Shown here in pieces: positions 26,137 to 34,376 of a stretch of DNA of 51,363 bases (its first letter is position 1; each line of letters starts with the position of its first letter). The notes beneath the pieces are model-generated. The model was not told where the DNA came from. It saw nothing but the letters and a program-made list of their open reading frames with translations, and ran no database searches. A program made the position numbers and the translations under genes. Source of the stretch: HGM04593 sp045631205 (GTDB taxonomy: Bacteria > Bacteroidota > Bacteroidia > Bacteroidales > Bacteroidaceae); NCBI GenBank assembly GCA_045631205.1, contig JAZQUI010000014.1, positions 1 through 51,363 of the forward strand, read 5' to 3'.

Positions 26137-26169
26137 CCCCTGTAATTCAATTGCATTACAGGGGATTTT
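26137..26169 (+). terminator. Terminator at the island end
   Basis: CCCCTGTAAT (26137-26146) pairs with ATTACAGGGG (26155-26164), followed by ATTTTT. Confidence 0.85.
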
Positions 26170-26267
26170 TATGCACCGGTCATTTTCTTTATAACATTTT
26201 TTAAAACTTTTATCAGTAGCTGTTCATAACTAATGAAAAAATACTGAAAAGCAATACTTTTTTTTTG

Positions 26268-26275
26268 TATCTTCG
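26268..26275 (+). promoter_or_regulatory. -7 element of the parA operon (TATCTTCG)
   Basis: TATCTTCGC lies about 80 bases before the parA ATG, after a T9 run. It is the same variant octamer as before surE, alaS and the GHL10 gene. Confidence 0.45.
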
Positions 26276-26356
26276 CAGAATAATTGCATAATGGGGAACA
26301 ACCATACCATTGCAACACAATAAATTATAAACCACGAAATTAAGAAAAAACATAAT

Positions 26357-27121
26357 ATGGGAAAAATAATTGCACTTGCCAACCAAAAAGGAGGAGTGGG
26401 AAAAACCACTACGGCAATAAACCTTGCAGCATCCCTTGCCACATACGAAAAGAAAGTACTTGTCATTGACGCCGACCCCCAGGCCAATGCTTCGTCGGGT
26501 CTCGGTATAGACATTCGCGAAATCAACTGCTCTATATACGAATGCCTCATTAACAAGGCTGCAATAAACGAAGGAATACAGAAGACCTGCATAGAGGGGC
26601 TCGACATTATACCCTCGCACATAGACCTCGTTGGAGCTGAGATTGAGATGCTCGACATGCCCAACCGTGAAAAAATTATGCGCGAAGCACTCGCTCCCAT
26701 AAAGGATGAATATGACTATATACTCATCGACTGTTCGCCCTCGCTCGGCCTTATCACGGTGAACTCACTCACCGCCGCCGACTCGGTGATAATACCCGTG
26801 CAGTGCGAATATTTTGCCCTCGAAGGTATCAGCAAGTTGTTGAACACCATAAAGATTATAAAATCGAACCTCAACCCACCGCTCGACATAGAAGGTTTCC
26901 TGCTCACAATGTTCAACTCACGCCTGCGCCTTAGCAACCAGGTGTACAACGAAGTAAAGAAACACTTCCGCGAACTTGTGTTCGACACTGTAATCCAGCG
27001 TAACATTCGTTTGGGAGAAGCACCAAGTATGGGCATACCCGTGATTATGTACGACGCCGACTCTACCGGCGCAAAGAACTACCTTGCACTTGCACAAGAA
27101 ATAATCGAGAGAAACAAATAA
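26357..27121 (+). CDS. parA: Chromosome partitioning ATPase ParA/Soj
   Basis: A 254-residue deviant Walker A ATPase that moves or senses the ParB-parS complex for chromosome segregation. The motif KGGVGKTT is at residues 11-18 with the signature Lys. D-A-D-P-Q-A-N (about 40-46) and I-D-C-S-P-S-L-G (about 122-129) follow. The short N-terminus without a DNA-binding helix-turn-helix is the chromosomal type. parB starts 1 base after the stop, so the pair is one transcription unit. The operon continues into DUF5683, a transglycosylase and relA/spoT. Confidence 0.95.
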   Translation: MGKIIALANQKGGVGKTTTAINLAASLATYEKKVLVIDADPQANASSGLGIDIREINCSIYECLINKAAINEGIQKTCIEGLDIIPSHIDLVGAEIEMLDMPNREKIMREALAPIKDEYDYILIDCSPSLGLITVNSLTAADSVIIPVQCEYFALEGISKLLNTIKIIKSNLNPPLDIEGFLLTMFNSRLRLSNQVYNEVKKHFRELVFDTVIQRNIRLGEAPSMGIPVIMYDADSTGAKNYLALAQEIIERNK

Positions 27122-27122
27122 A

Positions 27123-28013
27123 ATGGCACCAAACAAGAAATTCACATTAGGCCGAGGACTCGACGCACTCATCTCCACCGAAACAGTGCAGACATCGGGC
27201 TCGCAATCTATCGGCGAAATTGATATAAACCTCATAGAGGCAAACCCCAACCAGCCCCGCCGCGAGTTTGACGAGGTTGCCCTCAACGAACTTGCCGAAT
27301 CGATTAGGGAACTAGGAGTGATACAGCCCATAACCCTTCGCAAGGCCGAAGGCGAAAAATACCAGATTATCGCCGGTGAGCGTCGCTACCGCGCTTCGTT
27401 GCTTGCAGGCAAGAGCAGTATCCCCGCCTACATACTCAAAGCCGACGACGAGGACACTATGGAGATGGCTCTCATTGAGAACATACAGCGAGAAGACCTC
27501 AACGCTCTTGAAATAGCCCTCGCCTACCAGCAACTCATCGAGCAGCACAACCTGTCACAGGAACAGTTGAGCAAACGCATCGGCAAAGGACGTGCTACCA
27601 TTGCAAACTTCCTGCGCCTGTTGCGTCTCCCCGCCACGATACAGATGGCATTGAAGGAGAAAAAGATAGATATGGGACACGCACGCGCCCTGCTCTCGCT
27701 CGACAGCCCCGCCGAACAAATCAAACTTTTCCACGAGATAGAAGCCAACGGTTGCTCGGTGCGTGAGGTAGAAGAGATGGTTCGCCGCATAAAAGAGAGT
27801 AACGAAACCCAGACCGCCGAAACAAGCAAAAAGGCCGCAACCAAGCAACAGAGCCCCGAGTTCCACCAACTCAAAAAACAATTGACACACTTTTTCCAGA
27901 CACCCGTGCAACTGACTTGCTCGGCAAAGGGTAGCGGAAAAATCAGCATAAAATTCAAGAACGAGCAGGAACTTGAGCGAATTATCACTATATTTGACAA
28001 ATTAAACAATTGA
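27123..28013 (+). CDS. parB: Chromosome partitioning protein ParB/Spo0J
   Basis: A 296-residue CTPase that loads at parS and slides on DNA. The N-terminal L-G-R-G-L-D-A-L is at residues 8-15. The CTP-binding blocks I-x-x-N-x-x-Q-P-R and G-E-R-R-Y-R-A fall at about 36-45 and 86-92, followed by E-N-I-Q-R-E-D-L-N. The helix-turn-helix KxxLSxxIGKGRATI-type region is at about 145-175. The C-terminal dimer domain spans about 245-296. A Thr/Lys/Gln-rich linker separates them. No perfect canonical parS was found in the window. Confidence 0.94.
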   Translation: MAPNKKFTLGRGLDALISTETVQTSGSQSIGEIDINLIEANPNQPRREFDEVALNELAESIRELGVIQPITLRKAEGEKYQIIAGERRYRASLLAGKSSIPAYILKADDEDTMEMALIENIQREDLNALEIALAYQQLIEQHNLSQEQLSKRIGKGRATIANFLRLLRLPATIQMALKEKKIDMGHARALLSLDSPAEQIKLFHEIEANGCSVREVEEMVRRIKESNETQTAETSKKAATKQQSPEFHQLKKQLTHFFQTPVQLTCSAKGSGKISIKFKNEQELERIITIFDKLNN

Positions 28014-28026
28014 AATTGTGACAAAT

Positions 28027-28770
28027 ATGCGCTTAATACAAAAAACGGCGGCAACATTGCTGATGTTGTTATTCACTCTCGCTATTGGTGAAAGCACAGC
28101 ACAGGAAACACTTTCACCGGCAAATGACTCCATTGTGAAAAGCATTCTCCATGCCGACTCATTAATTATGGAGAGCATACACAGAAACAGCTTAACCATA
28201 TCACCCGACAGCAGCCGTGCCGCGCTCAAAAGACAAAGCCTCAACGAAGGAAGCCCCATAATAAAGCCCTTCAAACCCGACCCCACAAAAGCAACCTGGC
28301 TGGCAGTGGTATTTCCCGGTGGCGGACAGATATACAACCGAAAATACTGGAAACTACCCATCGTATATGGAGGTTTCATAGGCTGTCTATATGCCTTTAA
28401 CTGGAACAGCCAGATGTACAGCGACTACCGCCAGGCTTATCTCGACATTATGGACAACAACCCGAACAGCGATTCTTACAAGGATTTCTTTCAACCGGGA
28501 TACGACTTTGAGGCTAACAAGGACTATGTAACCGAGGTTTTCAAAAAGAGAAAAGACCGCTACCGCCGTTGGCGCGATTTAAGCGTATTTGCCTTTATCG
28601 GCGTGTATGTACTTTCGGTAATAGACGCCTATGTCGATGCACAGCTGTCAAGTTTTGACATTAGCGAAGACATAAACCTTACCATACAGCCCGATATGAT
28701 GAACGACCTCGGCAATCTTGGCCGTACAGGCAAAGGTGCCTACGGGCTCAACTGCAACATAACATTCTGA
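28027..28770 (+). CDS. DUF5683-family membrane protein
   Basis: A 247-residue protein of the Bacteroidota family DUF5683. A signal-like hydrophobic segment is at residues 6-23. The family core W-L-A-V-V-F-P-G-G-G-Q-I-Y-N-R-K-Y-W-K is followed by a membrane segment (P-I-V-Y-G-G-F-I-G) and another near 190-205 (V-F-A-F-I-G-V-Y-V-L). The biochemical role is unknown. It is regularly placed between parB and a lytic transglycosylase in this order. ATG 28027 is preferred to the GTG at 28018, which would add three residues. Confidence 0.85.
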   Translation: MRLIQKTAATLLMLLFTLAIGESTAQETLSPANDSIVKSILHADSLIMESIHRNSLTISPDSSRAALKRQSLNEGSPIIKPFKPDPTKATWLAVVFPGGGQIYNRKYWKLPIVYGGFIGCLYAFNWNSQMYSDYRQAYLDIMDNNPNSDSYKDFFQPGYDFEANKDYVTEVFKKRKDRYRRWRDLSVFAFIGVYVLSVIDAYVDAQLSSFDISEDINLTIQPDMMNDLGNLGRTGKGAYGLNCNITF

Positions 28771-28780
28771 AAAACACGAA

Positions 28781-30139
28781 ATGCGACTATACCTGACATT
28801 TATTACAACAACACTCTTTTTTCTCGGCACGCACGCAATAACCTTGCCGACACACCTTCTCAACGACACAATAGAGAACGATGCACTCTTCGACGAGAGC
28901 ATTGTTACCGACAACGATATTGTACAGCCCGACACCATTGACTTTGAGGCTATTTCAGACACCGCGCTCAACGACAGCCTCCACTTTGACCTACCCGAGG
29001 GGATGACCGCCGATATTGACAGCTTGCTCAATGGATGGCAGGCACGCAACCTTTTGAAATCGTTCGACTGCGAGACAGAGGGGTGGGAAAGCATCAAAGT
29101 AAGCGACACCCTTTACGCCGAGCGTCTTCGCAATATGCCCTGCATCATTGATATGCCATACAACAAAATGGTGCGCCAGTGCATCGACCGCTACACAACC
29201 CGCAACCGCACACTCGTATCGTATATGCTGGGAATTTCAGCATTCTATATGCCTATGATAGAAGCCGAGATTGACAAGCACAACATGCCGCATGAACTGA
29301 AATACCTACCGGTGATAGAGTCGGCACTCAACCCCAAGGCTGTGTCACGCGCAGGTGCAAAAGGTTTGTGGCAATTTATGTTCTCAACAGGCAAACTCTA
29401 CAACCTGAAATCGAACAACTACATCGACGATCGTTTCGACCCTCTTAAAGCCACACATGCCGGTCTTCACTACCTGCGCGACCTGTACAGGTTCTTCAAC
29501 CGATGGGACCTTGCAGTTGCAGCATATAACTGCGGCCCGGGCAACGTAAAAAAAGCGATACTGCGCTCGGGAGGAAAGACCGATTTCTGGGAGATTTACC
29601 GTTTTCTGCCCCGCGAAACACGCGGATACCTCCCCGCCCTCATTGCAGCCAACTACATAATGACCTACCACGAGGAACACGGAATTTGCCCCATGGAGCC
29701 TAATATACCCATAGGCACCGACACTTTGTGGGTAACAAAAAACCTTCATTTCAAACAAATTGAGCAATACTGCGATATAAATATAGAAGATATACGCGCC
29801 ATAAACCCGCAATATCTCAAAGATATAATTCCAGGTGAAGCCGAGAGATATGTTTTGCGCCTGCCCAACAATGCGATAACCAAGTTCATTGCACACGAAG
29901 ACAGCATCTACAATTACCAGAAAGAAACATTCTTTCCCAAAAGCGACATCGCCAAGATGTTGAAACAGGCCAAAGCCAACGACGATGGACGCGGCACACT
30001 TAAATATCACAAGATACGCAACGGCGAAACACTCGGCAGCATTGCCCGCAAATACCGCGTGACCGTGAAACAGATTATGCGTTGGAACAATATGTCCAAC
30101 ACCAACATACGCGCCGGCAGGACTTTGAAAATATACTGA
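28781..30139 (+). CDS. MltD-like lytic murein transglycosylase with C-terminal LysM
   Basis: A 452-residue envelope enzyme cleaving the MurNAc-GlcNAc bond with 1,6-anhydro ring formation. A signal peptide spans about residues 1-19, and an acidic Asp-rich stretch follows. The GH23 catalytic domain is at about 145-270: Y-L-P-V-I-E-S-A-L-N-P with the catalytic Glu, A-G-A-K-G-L-W-Q-F-M and A-A-Y-N-C-G-P-G-N. One LysM domain at 407-452 (Y-H-K-I-R-N-G-E-T-L...I-R-A-G-R-T-L-K-I-Y) binds glycan. A second region near 325-370 may be a diverged LysM. Starts 10 bases after the DUF5683 gene. Confidence 0.92.
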   Translation: MRLYLTFITTTLFFLGTHAITLPTHLLNDTIENDALFDESIVTDNDIVQPDTIDFEAISDTALNDSLHFDLPEGMTADIDSLLNGWQARNLLKSFDCETEGWESIKVSDTLYAERLRNMPCIIDMPYNKMVRQCIDRYTTRNRTLVSYMLGISAFYMPMIEAEIDKHNMPHELKYLPVIESALNPKAVSRAGAKGLWQFMFSTGKLYNLKSNNYIDDRFDPLKATHAGLHYLRDLYRFFNRWDLAVAAYNCGPGNVKKAILRSGGKTDFWEIYRFLPRETRGYLPALIAANYIMTYHEEHGICPMEPNIPIGTDTLWVTKNLHFKQIEQYCDINIEDIRAINPQYLKDIIPGEAERYVLRLPNNAITKFIAHEDSIYNYQKETFFPKSDIAKMLKQAKANDDGRGTLKYHKIRNGETLGSIARKYRVTVKQIMRWNNMSNTNIRAGRTLKIY

Positions 30140-30148
30140 TTTTAGAGT

Positions 30149-32377
30149 ATGGACAACGAGGTTATAAACATAACAGAGGAAGAGAAAGCAATAAACGATG
30201 CCTTCAACAGACTACTCGACATCTACCTGGCATCGCAACACCGCAAAAAGGTTGAACTCATAACCAAAGCCTTCAACTTCGCACGACAGGCCCACAAAGG
30301 CGTGCGTCGTCATAGCGGTGAGCCCTACATTATGCACCCCCTCGAAGTTGCCACCATCGTATGCAAAGAGATTGGATTGGGCTCCACATCCATCTGTGCC
30401 GCGCTTTTACACGATGTAGTTGAAGACACCGACTACACGGTAGAGGACATCAGAAACCTCTTTGGCGACCGCATTGCCGAAATTGTAAACGGGCTCACAA
30501 AAATATCGGGAGGCGTATTCGGCGCACACGCTTCGGAACAAGCCGAGAACTTCAAGAAGCTCCTGCTCACTATGAGCGAGGACATACGCGTGATACTCAT
30601 AAAAATCGCCGACCGCTTGCACAATATGCGCACTTTGGAGTTCATGCCCGTAAACAAGCAATACAAAATTGCAGGCGAGACACTCTACATCTATGCCCCA
30701 ATCGCCTACCGCTTGGGATTGAGCAACATAAAAACAGAACTCGAAAACCTCAGTTTCCGATACGAGCACCCCGAGGAGTATGCAAAGATTGAAAAACTCA
30801 TAGAAAACACACAACGTAACCGCGACATACTCTACAAGGAATTCACATCGCCCATCTGCAGTGAACTCGACGCAATGGGACTTAACTACCGCATCATAGG
30901 CCGAGTAAAATCGCCCTACTCCATCTGGAACAAGATGCAGAAGAAACACGTAGCCTTTGAGGACATCTTCGACATACTTGCAGTGCGCATAATCTTCACT
31001 CCACGCGAAGGAAAGGACGAGAACAACGAGTGCTTCAACATATACATAGCACTCACCAAGCTCTACAACGCCCACCCCGACCGTTTGCGCGACTGGGTGA
31101 ACAAGCCCCGCACCAACGGTTACAAAGCTCTCCACGCCACGTTTATGAGCAAACGCGGCGAGTGGATAGAGGTGCAGATACGTAGCGAGAAGATGAACGA
31201 AATGGCCGAAAAAGGTATCGCGGCACACTGGAAATACAAGAATGCAGGCGAGACAAGCGGCGACGAACAGCTCGAGAACTGGCTTCACACCATCAAGGAG
31301 ATACTCGACGACCCGCAGCCCAACGCGCTCGACTTCCTCGACACAATAAAGCTTAACCTGTACGCTACCGAGATTTTTGTCTTCACCCCCAAAGGTGACA
31401 TAAAGACAATGCCACAAAACTGCACCGCCCTCGACCTTGCATATAGCATACACACCTTCCTGGGCAACCATTGTATAGGTGCAAAGGTTAACCACAAGCT
31501 CGTACCCCTGAACCACCAGCTGCAAAGCGGCGACCAAGTAGAGATTATAACCTCCAATGCCCCGCGCGTAGAAGAGGGATGGCTCTCATTTGTCACCACC
31601 GCCAAAGCCCGCGCCAAGATACTTGCCGCCCTGCGTCGCAAGCAACGTCTCTTTATGCGCGACGGCGAAGAAAAGCTCAACAAATTCCTTGAACAGGAGA
31701 ACCTTAGCAACTACACCGAAAACATAGAAAAACTATGGAAGTTGCATAACCTGAAAGACAAAGAAGCACTTCTCATTGCTATTGGTGACGGCAGCATAAC
31801 ACTCGGTGGTGATGACAAAGACGCTCTCCTCGGAAACAAGAAATTCAGTTTCCAGTCGCTATTCTCATTTGGAAAAGAAAAGAAGAAAGAGGAAAACACC
31901 GGAGAGGTTTTCGATTCAGTTGACCGCAAGACACCTATAAACCTCACCGACGAAAATATAAAACACAGCTATATTATAGCCGACTGTTGCCACCCCATTC
32001 CCGGTGACGATGTGCTTGGTTACTACGACGATAACAAGCACATAACCATACATAAACGTAACTGCCCCGTAGCCAACACACTGAAAAGCAGCCACGGCGA
32101 CAGAATACTTGCCGCAAAATGGGATACTCACAAGAAACTAAACTTCATTGTACCCATACAGATTAAAGGTATTGATAACCTTGGAGTGCTGAACGAAATT
32201 ACTGCTATTATTGCACAGCAATTCAATGCCAGCATACAGAAACTGCACCTTGAAAGCAGTGATGGTATTTTCGAAGGTACATTTTGGGTGAATGTACACG
32301 ATGTTGATGATGTTAAGAACTTGTGTACAAGTCTTAAAAAGATCGATAGTATAAAAACCATCGCACGTATTGGGTAA
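30149..32377 (+). CDS. relA: Bifunctional (p)ppGpp synthetase/hydrolase (RelA/SpoT)
   Basis: A 742-residue stringent-response enzyme. The HD hydrolase domain at about 45-200 keeps H-P-L-E-V-A and L-L-H-D-V-V-E-D-T, so hydrolysis should be active. The synthetase domain at about 240-355 has G-R-V-K-S-P-Y-S-I-W-N-K-M and the R-I-I-F strand with charged residues after it. The TGS domain is at about 403-460 (V-F-T-P-K-G-D-I-K-T-M-P), a Zn-finger-like helical part has C-C-H-P-I-P-G-D, and the C-terminal ACT domain spans 665-742. Last gene of the parA operon. An extended stretch without genes follows. Confidence 0.94.
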   Translation: MDNEVINITEEEKAINDAFNRLLDIYLASQHRKKVELITKAFNFARQAHKGVRRHSGEPYIMHPLEVATIVCKEIGLGSTSICAALLHDVVEDTDYTVEDIRNLFGDRIAEIVNGLTKISGGVFGAHASEQAENFKKLLLTMSEDIRVILIKIADRLHNMRTLEFMPVNKQYKIAGETLYIYAPIAYRLGLSNIKTELENLSFRYEHPEEYAKIEKLIENTQRNRDILYKEFTSPICSELDAMGLNYRIIGRVKSPYSIWNKMQKKHVAFEDIFDILAVRIIFTPREGKDENNECFNIYIALTKLYNAHPDRLRDWVNKPRTNGYKALHATFMSKRGEWIEVQIRSEKMNEMAEKGIAAHWKYKNAGETSGDEQLENWLHTIKEILDDPQPNALDFLDTIKLNLYATEIFVFTPKGDIKTMPQNCTALDLAYSIHTFLGNHCIGAKVNHKLVPLNHQLQSGDQVEIITSNAPRVEEGWLSFVTTAKARAKILAALRRKQRLFMRDGEEKLNKFLEQENLSNYTENIEKLWKLHNLKDKEALLIAIGDGSITLGGDDKDALLGNKKFSFQSLFSFGKEKKKEENTGEVFDSVDRKTPINLTDENIKHSYIIADCCHPIPGDDVLGYYDDNKHITIHKRNCPVANTLKSSHGDRILAAKWDTHKKLNFIVPIQIKGIDNLGVLNEITAIIAQQFNASIQKLHLESSDGIFEGTFWVNVHDVDDVKNLCTSLKKIDSIKTIARIG

Positions 32378-32493
32378 TTTCAAACGGAAGAATTCCTTTT
32401 TATTTTTTGACAGACCGAAGTGTCTGCCAAAAATTGTTGTTGCAAGAGCAGCAGTAATGTTTAAAAGAAACCGGCACTGTAAGTAACACAATT
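32378..32493. other. Gene-free stretch after relA with a weak hairpin
   Basis: A short hairpin, CAGAC-N6-GTCTG (about 32411-32426), follows a T-rich run. It could end minus-strand transcription but is weak for relA. Nothing else is recognisable before the structured repeat. Confidence 0.4.
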
Positions 32494-32902
32494 AAAGGCC
32501 GACGAAGTTGAGGAAACAGGCGAATTTTGCTTGCAAAATCGGTAGCATCATCAGTGATAAGTCGCACGTAGTGCGGGGCACGATTAGATGATGCTGCCAA
32601 AGACGCATTGACAATGCTTGCTGTTCGCAACCCGCGCTACGCGCGACCTTTTGCTGCAAGCATTGTCGATTAAGCAGAGCTTAATTCCGGAGCCCAGAAA
32701 CTGCGGCGAAAAGCCTTTAATGACAAGCGAGGAACGAACGAGGGATGTTTCAATTATTGAAACAGCGCGAGCAGAGGCGAGAGCGACTGTTACGCCCCGT
32801 GTACCGGGCGTTTTTGTAACTTTTTGAGCGACAAAAGTTAGTAAATAAACACATAAGAACAAAGAATAACCAACAATAACACCGAGAATTACAAGGCAAA
32901 AA
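32494..32902. repeat. Structured intergenic repeat with five or more hairpins
   Basis: About 410 bp without a supported ORF and packed with inverted repeats: ATTTTGC/GCAAAAT (32524-32539); GGTAGCATCATC with GATGATGCTGCC (32541-32552, 32587-32598); a 15-base arm pair (32607-32621, 32656-32670); ATTAAGC-AGA-GCTTAAT (32669-32685); TGTTTCA-N5-TGAAACA (32746-32764); ACGCCC/GGGCGT (32792-32811); and a final hairpin with loop AGCGA (32818-32839). The right ~95 bases recur at window position 1. It is likely a dispersed repeat element or an RNA gene. Confidence 0.6.
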
Positions 32903-32935
32903 CACACTACTATTTTTTGAGCGCACACACCAATA

Positions 32936-32976
32936 TAAAAACACATCCCGCTCACCGAAGAACGGAGAGCGGGATG
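32936..32976 (-). terminator. Terminator of the FISUMP-domain gene
   Basis: On the minus strand CATCCCGCTC (32976-32967) pairs with GAGCGGGATG (32953-32944), followed by TGTGTTTTTATATT. It lies 21 bases past the gene's stop. Confidence 0.8.
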
Positions 32977-32996
32977 ATGCTATTTATTCATTTACA

Positions 32997-33761
32997 TTAC
33001 TCACACACAGGGCGCACCGTGCGACCGTAGAAGCGGTAGTAGTAGTACCAGTCGTAGAGGCTACTGAAGAAGTACAAGTAGTCGGCGTTGTAGCTGCTGC
33101 TGCCCAACGAAGACGACCAATAGTAGCCGACAGAACCCATGACGATGACTTCCGTACCGAGGCAGTCACCCGCAGCGGGCAGGAAGATGCTATTACCATT
33201 GGGACCGGTTACGCGGTAACCGTTAACGCCGTTAAGGGTGGTCCAAGTCCAAGTGCAGCTGTTGCGTAGTTCGTCTTGTTCGGCTCTTGTAGGCATACGC
33301 CAAGAGCCGCCCCATTTAACGGTGGCTACATCGTCTGTGGGTTCAAGGGTGGTTTTATTATCCACAGTGCCATAACGGCTATCGGTGCAGTATTTAGTTA
33401 ATGTATCGTAATCGCCGTTGCAATATTTGTAGGTACTCCAAGAGTAATCGTTTTTTTCCTCGGTTTCGCCCCAAGCGTAGTAACCGCCAAACTCTTCGGG
33501 CTTTGTGGCACCAACGTTGCAACTTGCCCATTTAATGCCACTGGGCAGGCCAAGGTCGATGGCACGGCTGTCGGTGGCGGGTTCTTCTGGAACAGCAGGC
33601 GTGTCGGGTTCTTCTTCGTCGCCGTTAAGAATTATATCTACAAGTTCGGTTACATCGGCTACGTCAACTGTGCCGTCACCATTGACATCGCCTCTCAAAG
33701 TTTGTGCGCCTGCACTCAATGTGAGCAACAGGGCAATGAGAAAAAAGTAAATCTTTTTCAT
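32997..33761 (-). CDS. Secreted protein with N-terminal dockerin-like module and FISUMP/DUF1566-type domain
   Basis: A 254-residue secreted protein. The signal peptide is 1-19 (ending SAGAQ). Immediately after it, G-D-V-N-G-D-G-T-V-D-V-A-D-V-T-E-L-V forms one dockerin-like half-repeat (about 23-47), then a linker rich in Pro and Glu. The main domain begins with I-D-L-G-L-P-S-G-I-K-W-A-S-C-N-V-G-A and has Y-Y-A-W-G-E-T and W-R-M-P-T-R-A-E. It ends R-T-V-R-P-V-C-E, the pattern of Fibrobacter succinogenes major paralogous domains in Bacteroidales proteins. A Tyr/Ser-rich stretch lies near 210-245. Ligand unknown. The same dockerin-like sequence ends the BspA-like protein at 1921. Confidence 0.8.
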   Translation of the reverse strand: MKKIYFFLIALLLTLSAGAQTLRGDVNGDGTVDVADVTELVDIILNGDEEEPDTPAVPEEPATDSRAIDLGLPSGIKWASCNVGATKPEEFGGYYAWGETEEKNDYSWSTYKYCNGDYDTLTKYCTDSRYGTVDNKTTLEPTDDVATVKWGGSWRMPTRAEQDELRNSCTWTWTTLNGVNGYRVTGPNGNSIFLPAAGDCLGTEVIVMGSVGYYWSSSLGSSSYNADYLYFFSSLYDWYYYYRFYGRTVRPVCE

Positions 33762-33889
33762 ACTCCTTTTATTTATTAATTATTAAAATTATTATTGCCA
33801 AAAAAAAGCACACGGCGTCCCAACGAGCGACGGCACATAGAGTGGTCGTTCGGCTTTATACGCAAATAAGAAAGAGGGGTTAGTTTAAA

Positions 33890-33911
33890 TGTGTGTGTGT
33901 GTGTGTGTGTT
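33890..33911. repeat. Dinucleotide (TG)n microsatellite
   Basis: About 21 bases of pure TG/GT lie roughly 130 bp upstream of the minus-strand FISUMP gene start. Long dinucleotide tracts are prone to slippage. The stretch 33762-34018 holds no gene, and this tract is its only clear feature. Confidence 0.9.
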
Positions 33912-34018
33912 TATACAAATTTTGCAAACGCCCAAATTTTCGCGGGCATTTTTATGCAAAATATCAGCACCTAATTCTTTAACACACATAAAATTACACG
34001 GATTGCAATTTAAATCAT

Positions 34019-34369
34019 TTATAAAAAATCGAGCTGTGCTTTAATTCCAAGAAGCTCTTCTTTCACAGCTTTCAAACGGTCGATAACCTCGGCCGAGCGG
34101 TCGGCGTTTTCTTCGTTACCCACACCTTTAAGGTGCTGCTTGGCACCGGCAAGAGTAAGACCGCGTTCCTTAACAAGATGGTAGATAAGACGGGCGGTTT
34201 TAACATCGTCCTTTGTATAGCGACGCACGCCATTGGCACCCTTATAAGGCGACAGTTTTGGGAACATTGTTTCCCAGTAACGCAAAGTAGTCTCGGTAAC
34301 ACCAAGTTCCTGCGCCACCTCCTTTATGGAGTAATACATTTTTAGGTCTTTATCCTTGTTGAGTGCCAT
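34019..34369 (-). CDS. MerR-family transcriptional regulator (short)
   Basis: A 116-residue protein with the MerR winged helix at about 13-80: Y-Y-S-I-K-E-V-A-Q-E-L-G-V-T-E-T-T-L-R-Y-W-E, then G-V-R-R-Y-T-K-D-D-V. The C-terminal part is a short dimer helix (R-L-K-A-V-K-E-E-L) without effector-binding cysteines or a sensor domain. ATG 34369 is chosen because an upstream start would add unrelated residues and run into the peptidase gene. It starts 7 bases after the M23 peptidase stop and is probably its operon partner. Targets unknown. Confidence 0.88.
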   Translation of the reverse strand: MALNKDKDLKMYYSIKEVAQELGVTETTLRYWETMFPKLSPYKGANGVRRYTKDDVKTARLIYHLVKERGLTLAGAKQHLKGVGNEENADRSAEVIDRLKAVKEELLGIKAQLDFL

Positions 34370-34376
34370 AATATTA

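Noticed and set aside
30407..31537. 376-codon minus-strand ORF
   Set aside because: Antisense shadow of relA/spoT with no recognisable domain and a Val/Cys-rich composition typical of such shadows.
32618..32827. 69-codon plus-strand ORF in the intergenic repeat
   Set aside because: It runs through several perfect inverted repeats, has Arg/Thr-rich composition and no family features. The hairpins explain the sequence better.
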